Assembly: GCF_025353885.1 (NCBI RefSeq)
Contig: NZ_JANXNX010000096.1
Coordinates: 1 to 49,726, forward strand
DNA from: Sphingomonas sp.
GTDB taxonomy: Bacteria; Pseudomonadota; Alphaproteobacteria; Sphingomonadales; Sphingomonadaceae
DNA: 49,726 nt
Direction: 5' to 3'
Made by a program: the position numbers and the translations under genes. The notes below the pieces were generated by a model, which was not told the origin of the DNA, ran no database searches, and was given only the letters and a program-made list of their open reading frames with translations. Within the stretch, counting starts at the first letter, position 1; the number at the start of each line of letters is the position of its first letter. Below, piece after piece: positions 44,869 through 49,726 of this stretch.

Positions 44869-45450
44869 ATGAAAAAACCAGCCAGTCTTTCGCCCTTTCG
44901 TGCCGCGCTTATGGCCGATCCCATCCTCTTTACCCCGGTGCCCGTGGTCCGGCCGACCGCGCGCGGGTGGAGCGCCGATGTGCAGGTCGCCTTCATCGCC
45001 GCGCTGTCGCGTTGCGGGATTGTCACCGCCGCTGCCCGCAGTGTCGGGCGGACCGCGCGTTCGGCCTATGTGTTGCGTGCCCATCGCGACGGGGGCGAGT
45101 TCTCCCGCGCATGGGATGCGGCGCTGAAACTCGGCCAGGACGACGCGCATTTCGCGATCATTCGCGAATGTTTCGAGCCACAGCAGGTGCCTATCATCCG
45201 ACGCGGCGTCGTCATCGGGACCCGCGCGATGCTGAACGAGAAACTGGCAATGGCGGCGGTGCGCAACCGGTTCGACAACAAGGCGCGAATCAAGCGGATG
45301 CCACCGCACGAAATCTGGGATTCACAGACACCGGCGGTGCCCCGCGAGAAGCAGCCTGAGGTCGAAGTTAAAGCCAAGCCAAAACCCAAGTCCAAGCCCG
45401 CCGTCATTCCAAAGCGCCCGTTGATCGGGCCGCGCATTCGCCTGCTGTAA
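44869..45450 (+). CDS. Small protein with a putative helix-turn-helix
   Basis: 193 aa, ATG at 44869 with AGGG 8 nt upstream. Residues about 30-66 (WSADVQVAFIAALSRCGIVTAAARSVGRTARSAYVLRAH) look like a helix-turn-helix of the terminase-small-subunit/resolvase style, though no specific family is certain. The middle is charged (RDGGEFSRAWDAALKLGQDDAHFAI) and the C-terminus is a Lys/Pro-rich tail (KAKPKPKSKPAVIPKRP). It is cytoplasmic, with no signal. It may be a DNA-binding protein of unknown regulon. It converges with the glycosyltransferase gene, ending 41 bp from its 3' end. Confidence 0.7.
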   Translation: MKKPASLSPFRAALMADPILFTPVPVVRPTARGWSADVQVAFIAALSRCGIVTAAARSVGRTARSAYVLRAHRDGGEFSRAWDAALKLGQDDAHFAIIRECFEPQQVPIIRRGVVIGTRAMLNEKLAMAAVRNRFDNKARIKRMPPHEIWDSQTPAVPREKQPEVEVKAKPKPKSKPAVIPKRPLIGPRIRLL

Positions 45451-45491
45451 GTAGGAAATTTTATGTCCGATTTACTGCGATTCCTGCGACT

Positions 45492-48400
45492 CTAGACCTT
45501 CACAGCCGTCGTCCGTCCGCTCCGCTCCAGCTTGCCCCAGCCAACCCACGGACCGCTGAGCGCTGCCCCGACCGCCCGGATCACGACCGAATACATGACC
45601 TGCCGATAGACGAACCTTTGCGCCACCAGCAGATGCGCCGGATAGCGGGTTTCGCGTTTCTCCAGCCAATAGGCGATCCCGCCGCACGCGACGTCGATCG
45701 CAGTAAATAACAACCAGTAAATCGCCATGCGCAGGACATCGGATTGCGTCTGCGCCCAGCCATGCTGGTGGACCTTGACCACGGTATTGATCGCGCTGAG
45801 CACGAGCGCCAGGTCGATGATCGGGCTGATCATTGCAAAGCCGATCTGGAAAATCCACGCCTGCGGGATGCCGACCAGCGCCAGCCCAGCAGGCTTGCGG
45901 TCGCGGATGATGGCGCGGTGTTTCCACAGGCATTGCAGCGTCCCGAATGCCCAGCGGAACCGTTGTTTGGCCAGCGCGCGCAGCGTCTCGGGCGCCTCGG
46001 TCCAAGCCACCGCCTCGATGTCATAACCGACCCGCCAGCCCGCCCGCTGGATCGCGATCGTTAGGTCCTGGTCCTCGGCCAGCGTGTCGACCGGATAGCC
46101 ACCGACCGCATCCAGCGCCTGCCGCCGCCACGCCCCCACCGCGCCCGGCACCACAGTGATCGCATCAAATTGCGTCAGGGCGCGGCGCTCGAGATTTTGG
46201 GCGGTGACATATTCGATCGCCTGCCAGCGCGTCACCAGGTTGACCTTGTTCCCGACCTTCGCATTGCCAGCGACCGCGCCGATCAGGGGGTCGGCAAACC
46301 ACCGTGCCAGCCGGGCAACGGTCTCTGCCTCGAATTGGGTATCGGCATCCAGCGCGATAATGACGTCGCTGTTGACCAGCGCCATGCCCTGGTTCAGCGC
46401 GCGCGCCTTGCCGCTGTTTGCCAACGTCAGCAACCGGACGCGGGGGTCCTCGCCGAACTCGCTGGCCACCACCGCCGACGTGCCGTCGGTCGATCCGTCG
46501 TCGATCACGATCACTTCGACCAAGACATCGGTACTGGCCAGCACCCGTCGGATCGAACTCGCAATCACCTTGGCCTCGTTGAACGCCGGGATCAGGACCG
46601 ATACGAAACGTGTCGGATCAATGGGCGGCGCCACCGGGGCGTCCTTGTCAAAGCGCGACCTGATCGCGAGCCCCGCCATCAGCACCGCCCGCGCAATCCC
46701 CAGCGCAATCGCGAGGAAGAATACCCATTTGATCATCGCCATGAATGCGGCTGCGAACAGGAATACGCCGACGTCGGCCCGCACAGTCAGCAGATCGAGG
46801 CCTGTCAGCTGCGGCATGATCGCCTGCGGGCTGACCCCGGCCATCGTCGACAATGGCACGAAGCTATACCCCTTCGCGCGCAAACGATCGATGATGACGG
46901 GCAGCGCCGCGATCGTCTGGCTGCGATCGCCGCCACCATCGTGCAGCAGGATGACGCCCTCCGATTTTTCCGCGCTACCGTCTTCGACCTGCGCGATAGT
47001 TTCGTCGATGATCTGCTGAACACCAGGCCGCTTCCAGTCGCCCGGATCGACGTGCAGCCCGACGTTCAGGTAACCGTCCTGTTGTGCCAGCAGCGCCGGT
47101 ATCAGTTCGTCAGTAGTCGTCGGTTCGGCATCCCCGAAATACGGCGCTCGGAACAACCGCATTGCCCGCCCGGTATAAGCTTCGACCAGACGCTGCGTAA
47201 AGTTCAGTTCGAGCCGGATTCCGGTTGGCGACACCTGTGCCATGTTCGGGTGGGTATAGCTGTGGTTGCCGATCTCGCTACCGCCGCGGAGTTCACGGTT
47301 CAGCAGTCCGGGCTGCGACAGCGCGTTCTCGCCGATGACAAAGAATGTCGCGGGCACTCGCTTTGCCTCCAGTATGTCGAGGATCTGCGGAGTCCAGACC
47401 GGGTCCGGCCCGTCGTCGAATGTCAGTGCAACCTTGCCCGGCAGGTAGCCGCTTCGCCGGACCACGAATGGTGTCGGCAGGTGGATGAACTGCTGGTCGC
47501 GAATGAGCTTGGACCGGTCGAACGAAACGTGCCGGACCCCGTCGGTTGGCGTGGCTTCGATCCGCAGCAACTCGCCATTGCCCTCGACATCGACGTTGCC
47601 GACCGGGCGAATGGTCGAGAGATTGGGCAGTTTGCCCGACTGGAAAGAGGCGAAAGCGGGCCATACCCCGGGATCCTCCGAACCGAGCCGCCATAGCGCC
47701 ACGCCTGCGACGCCGACGCTGTCCGCCGCGCGCAACTGGTTCCACGCGCTTGCTGCATCGAGCATCCATATCGTGTGGACCGAACCGTTTTCTTCGTAGG
47801 AGAAAGTGGAATTCCCGCTCGCACGATCGAACGTGACCTTGGCATCACTGTCGTTAGCCGCCAGCCACGCCTCTTCGTCCGTCAGGTTTTCGGCAGTCCC
47901 ATCATGCCAGTCATAGCCATAGTTGCCGATCGCAACGATGGCCTTGTCAGCGGGCACCTGGCGTAGCGCATTCTTCAGGTGGTTCACGAACCACATCTGC
48001 GACGCAATAGGCCCGGCGGGATAGCCCGGTGAATGTTCGTCATAGTCCATCAGGAACAATCGGTCGGCCACCTTGGCAAAGGCATCGAGCCGCCAGTCGG
48101 GGTCATCGACCGGCACCGCCAGCGTTACCAGCCAGCCACGCGATGCGAACGCCCTCTTGGTTTCGCCGATGAAGCGAAGATAATCGGCCTGCGCAGTTTT
48201 TGGCAGTTCCTCAATGTCATAAACCACGCCCGAGCCGTGCTGCCGCAGCACCAGCGCTTCGACGCGCTGCAACATCGCCGCGCGCCGCAATGGGTCGTGG
48301 AGGACCTGCGCCATCCCTGCGCCATCCCATTTGTCGTTAGCCGCATTCTGGACCATCGGTAGCACCTTTGGCCGGTGCGATGCCGCCATCAAGATGCGTT

Positions 48401-48815
48401 CGAGACCCGGATCATTCTCGACATGGACCTTCCGCCCGGCATCCGTGAAACTTGCCAGCGTCGGCACTAGCCAGTCGAGTTGGCCGATGTGGCGTTCGAG
48501 CGACGCCTTGCTGTCCGGATCCCACGGCACGTAAAAAGCGACGGTGATCTGGTTGACGGCAGTCGCAGCGGGGGTCGTGCTAGGCAACCAACTGCCGATC
48601 TGGCGACGCAAATGCCTGATCTGCTCGGGGATCGGTCGCGGCTGCCCGCGTTCGCGGATCGGCGTCAAAGCAGAGGGTATCGGTACCGAAACGACCGATG
48701 CGGCCAGCCCGATTGCGGCCAGCACGATCAGTGCCAACAGAAACGCAACCGTACGCAACGACCATTTTCGCCGCCGCCCGCTGGCGTCATAGAATATTGG
48801 TTGCTCCATCGTCAT
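45492..48815 (-). CDS. GH18-like/NodB deacetylase/GT2 glycosyltransferase fusion
   Basis: 1107 aa. A membrane helix (about 17-40) is followed by a GH18-like domain (about 85-400, with VVYDIEELP at the active-site position of the family DxxDxDxE motif). Next is a NodB polysaccharide deacetylase (about 455-650: TFDDGPD with D467/D468, GNHSYTHPN with H518/H522, FRAPYFG, VILLHDGG). After two or so membrane helices comes a GT2 processive transferase (about 745-1000: DDGSTDG, DAD 823-825, EDQDL, QRFRW 951-955) and C-terminal helices. This is a one-protein toolkit for synthesising and editing an amino sugar or beta-linked exopolysaccharide. The first GH18-like domain and the deacetylase face the periplasm and the transferase the cytoplasm. 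A second ATG at 48809 has a better-spaced AGGA. Confidence 0.85.
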   Translation of the reverse strand: MTMEQPIFYDASGRRRKWSLRTVAFLLALIVLAAIGLAASVVSVPIPSALTPIRERGQPRPIPEQIRHLRRQIGSWLPSTTPAATAVNQITVAFYVPWDPDSKASLERHIGQLDWLVPTLASFTDAGRKVHVENDPGLERILMAASHRPKVLPMVQNAANDKWDGAGMAQVLHDPLRRAAMLQRVEALVLRQHGSGVVYDIEELPKTAQADYLRFIGETKRAFASRGWLVTLAVPVDDPDWRLDAFAKVADRLFLMDYDEHSPGYPAGPIASQMWFVNHLKNALRQVPADKAIVAIGNYGYDWHDGTAENLTDEEAWLAANDSDAKVTFDRASGNSTFSYEENGSVHTIWMLDAASAWNQLRAADSVGVAGVALWRLGSEDPGVWPAFASFQSGKLPNLSTIRPVGNVDVEGNGELLRIEATPTDGVRHVSFDRSKLIRDQQFIHLPTPFVVRRSGYLPGKVALTFDDGPDPVWTPQILDILEAKRVPATFFVIGENALSQPGLLNRELRGGSEIGNHSYTHPNMAQVSPTGIRLELNFTQRLVEAYTGRAMRLFRAPYFGDAEPTTTDELIPALLAQQDGYLNVGLHVDPGDWKRPGVQQIIDETIAQVEDGSAEKSEGVILLHDGGGDRSQTIAALPVIIDRLRAKGYSFVPLSTMAGVSPQAIMPQLTGLDLLTVRADVGVFLFAAAFMAMIKWVFFLAIALGIARAVLMAGLAIRSRFDKDAPVAPPIDPTRFVSVLIPAFNEAKVIASSIRRVLASTDVLVEVIVIDDGSTDGTSAVVASEFGEDPRVRLLTLANSGKARALNQGMALVNSDVIIALDADTQFEAETVARLARWFADPLIGAVAGNAKVGNKVNLVTRWQAIEYVTAQNLERRALTQFDAITVVPGAVGAWRRQALDAVGGYPVDTLAEDQDLTIAIQRAGWRVGYDIEAVAWTEAPETLRALAKQRFRWAFGTLQCLWKHRAIIRDRKPAGLALVGIPQAWIFQIGFAMISPIIDLALVLSAINTVVKVHQHGWAQTQSDVLRMAIYWLLFTAIDVACGGIAYWLEKRETRYPAHLLVAQRFVYRQVMYSVVIRAVGAALSGPWVGWGKLERSGRTTAVKV

Positions 48816-48855
48816 TCGTCCTTGCCCGGTCTTACCGTGATCGACCAGCCTTTAA

Positions 48856-48894
48856 GAGCGGCATCGGCGCAACGGGACTACACCGATGCCGCTC
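48856..48894 (-). promoter_or_regulatory. 12-bp perfect hairpin in the leader of the GT2 fusion gene
   Basis: GAGCGGCATCGG (48856-48867) and CCGATGCCGCTC (48883-48894) are perfect inverted repeats with a 15-nt loop, about 40 bp upstream of the minus-strand start at 48815. It is a strong RNA stem if transcribed in either direction. No T-run follows, so it is probably a 5' leader element or protein-binding site rather than an intrinsic terminator. Confidence 0.5.
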
Positions 48895-48902
48895 ACAAGT
48901 GT

Positions 48903-48932
48903 GCCGGGTCGCTTGGGAGCGGATGACCCGGC
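48903..48932 (-). promoter_or_regulatory. Second perfect hairpin upstream of the GT2 fusion gene
   Basis: GCCGGGTC (48903-48910) and GACCCGGC (48925-48932) form a perfect 8-bp stem with a 14-nt loop, 8 bp from the first hairpin. The two tandem stems could belong to one structured leader or a small RNA; the strand is unproven. Confidence 0.42.
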
Positions 48933-49013
48933 CCCCGCTGAATGCACCGGATTTGGTGACGACGCCGTGGCCCGGACATGACAAAAACTTCATTTCGACG
49001 ATCGCGACAATTC

Positions 49014-49042
49014 TTGACCGTATGGCTTAGGAGGCATAAGGG
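49014..49042 (+). promoter_or_regulatory. Possible promoter of tRNA-Glu
   Basis: TTGACC (49014-49019), 17-nt spacer and TAAGGG (49037-49042) lie 17 nt upstream of the tRNA. The -35 is near consensus; the -10 is poor. Confidence 0.4.
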
Positions 49043-49058
49043 CGCGACACGCTTCGAA

Positions 49059-49133
49059 GGCCCCTTCGTCTAGCGGTTAGGACGCGGCCCTCTCACGGCT
49101 GAAACACGAGTTCGATTCTCGTAGGGGTCACCA
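49059..49133 (+). tRNA. tRNA-Glu (anticodon CTC)
   Basis: A 75-nt cloverleaf with encoded CCA. The acceptor arms GGCCCCT/AGGGGTC pair fully (one G-U). The D-arm GTCTAGCGGTTAGGAC, anticodon stem CGGCC/GGCTG and loop CTCTCAC with anticodon CTC, and T-arm ACGAG-TTCGATT-CTCGT are all recognisable. The discriminator base is A followed by CCA. It decodes GAG. A short T-run (49136-49140) follows, compatible with transcript end. Confidence 0.95.
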
Positions 49134-49206
49134 ACTTTTTCGTCCCTCAGCCTTCAATTGCGGTGGCCTGATTCAGCACCTCAGTCACTGATCGGTGACG
49201 AACGGC

Positions 49207-49231
49207 GGGCGGCTGAACCCTTTTTCCGCCC
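49207..49231. repeat. Inverted repeat between tRNA-Glu and the EcfG-controlled gene
   Basis: GGGCGG (49207-49212) and CCGCCC (49226-49231) pair over 6 bp with a 13-nt loop. A smaller stem GTCAC/GTGAC lies at 49184-49199. They may separate tRNA transcription from the following promoter. Confidence 0.35.
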
Positions 49232-49261
49232 AGTATTGATACTCAACAGCGTTCCGGGGGT

Positions 49262-49287
49262 GGAACGTCCTGGGGGCACCGGACGTT
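49262..49287 (+). promoter_or_regulatory. EcfG-type general stress response promoter
   Basis: GGAAC (49262-49266), a 17-nt spacer and CGTT (49284-49287) match exactly the GGAAC-N16/17-CGTT consensus recognised by sigma-EcfG in alphaproteobacteria. It is 29 nt upstream of the small exported protein gene, so transcription would start close to the gene. This predicts induction by general stress through the PhyR-NepR-EcfG switch. Confidence 0.7.
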
Positions 49288-49315
49288 ACCGCATCTTCAG
49301 TCCAAGGATATGTCG

Positions 49316-49579
49316 ATGCGCCACTTTTTCCCCGCACTCCTGACGCTCGCTATGATCGGAACTGGCGCGCCCGCGATGGCGGCCGCCGCCTCCCCTGCCG
49401 CGGTTCGGCTTGCGGATGGCGAAGTTGTGCGACAGGCGCGCCTCACGCGGGAAGCGGTGCAGCAGGGCGATGCGGCGACGATCGCCGTTGCGCGGGCCAA
49501 ACTTCAAGCAGCGCGCGCTGCCGCGTGGGGGAAACGTCATCCGGCACGGGCACCAGCGGCACGCGTTGCGGTCAAATAA
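49316..49579 (+). CDS. Small exported Ala-rich protein under an EcfG promoter
   Basis: 87 aa using the ATG at 49316, because the AAGGA at 49304-49308 is then 7 nt away; an ATG at 49310 is only 1 nt from it. A clear signal peptide (RHFFPALLTLAMIGTGAPAMAAAA) is followed by a helical, Arg/Ala-rich mature part of about 60 residues (LTREAVQQGDAATIAVARAKLQAARAAAWGKRHP) with no Cys and no known motif. It would be periplasmic or secreted. The EcfG promoter directly upstream suggests a stress-response function such as envelope protection. I do not recognise a family. Confidence 0.72.
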   Translation: MRHFFPALLTLAMIGTGAPAMAAAASPAAVRLADGEVVRQARLTREAVQQGDAATIAVARAKLQAARAAAWGKRHPARAPAARVAVK

Positions 49580-49646
49580 ACGGGAGCGATGGTTTCCGGT
49601 TTGCTAACCTTTCGGTGCCACAAAGGCGCGAAAGCGAGCGCAAACC

Positions 49647-49726
49647 ATGTGGCCTGCCCTGCGGCGGAAGAGTGAAAAGACGGCAAATCCCTGGCGCAAG
49701 ACCCTCATCTGGGCTGCGGCCGTCGG
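49647..49726 (+). CDS. Partial gene, N-terminus of a probable membrane protein
   Basis: An ATG at 49647 opens a frame that stays open to the window end (26 codons: MWPALRRKSEKTANPWRKTL then a hydrophobic start IWAAAVG). A basic N-terminus followed by hydrophobic residues suggests a signal or membrane segment. No good Shine-Dalgarno is visible, and a small stem (CCTTT/AAAGG) lies just upstream. The identity cannot be told from this fragment. Confidence 0.45.
   Translation, partial: MWPALRRKSEKTANPWRKTLIWAAAV

Noticed and set aside
49059-49240. tRNA-associated integration site
   Set aside because: No integrase, direct repeat of the tRNA 3' end or foreign-looking DNA follows the tRNA-Glu gene within the window.

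Overview
The window looks like chromosomal DNA of a high-GC alphaproteobacterium, most likely a sphingomonad. The evidence is the dense ATGA and 1-nt gene overlaps, frequent GTG starts, a class II DAHP synthase, a DUF4331/TPR/HupE neighbourhood and a perfect EcfG-type (general stress sigma) promoter near the right end. I see no transposase, integrase, phage gene or CRISPR array.

Layout. (1) 30-5089: a tiny overlapping ORF and trhO (tRNA hydroxylase), a TPR protein and a HupE/UreJ-like membrane protein, converging on two DUF4331-type exported proteins. (2) 5427-20663: five tightly packed plus-strand genes. They encode an exported TPR-CHAT (caspase-like) protein, a CHASE2 adenylate cyclase, a small exported protein, a ShlB/FhaC two-partner secretion pore and its 2484-residue glycine-rich exoprotein. 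(3) 20720-26296: cysS, a D-2-hydroxyacid dehydrogenase, an acetolactate-synthase-like ThDP enzyme and an aldehyde dehydrogenase. (4) 26523-42203: two convergent operons that together look like a trans-envelope electron-transfer system. The plus operon encodes a pentaheme cytochrome, a tandem GlcG/HbpS-like lipoprotein, an outer-membrane barrel and a decaheme cytochrome with an LVIVD propeller. The minus operon encodes a flavin + two cNMP-binding domains + four [4Fe-4S] clusters fusion, a diheme b-type cytochrome, an FHA-TM-decaheme fusion and a CpdA-like phosphodiesterase. (5) 42363-49726: a CcmI/CycH-like TPR protein, class II DAHP synthase, an HTH-like protein, a GH18/NodB/GT2 fusion, tRNA-Glu(CTC), a small exported protein under an EcfG promoter, and a gene cut by the window edge.

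How they may work together. Region 4 is the candidate new system. Electrons from NAD(P)H would enter the cytoplasmic flavin/Fe-S protein, cross the inner membrane through the diheme cytochrome b, pass to the FHA-anchored decaheme and the periplasmic pentaheme cytochrome, and reach a barrel/decaheme pair at the outer membrane. The cytoplasmic side carries two intact-looking cyclic-nucleotide pockets and an FHA domain, and a cAMP-phosphodiesterase-like gene lies beside it. This suggests, as inference only, that electron flow is gated by cAMP and perhaps by protein phosphorylation. Region 2 encodes a cyclase that could make that cAMP, but a direct link is speculative. The second notable system is the CHAT/cyclase/two-partner-secretion cluster, where an exported caspase-like enzyme travels with a giant exoprotein.
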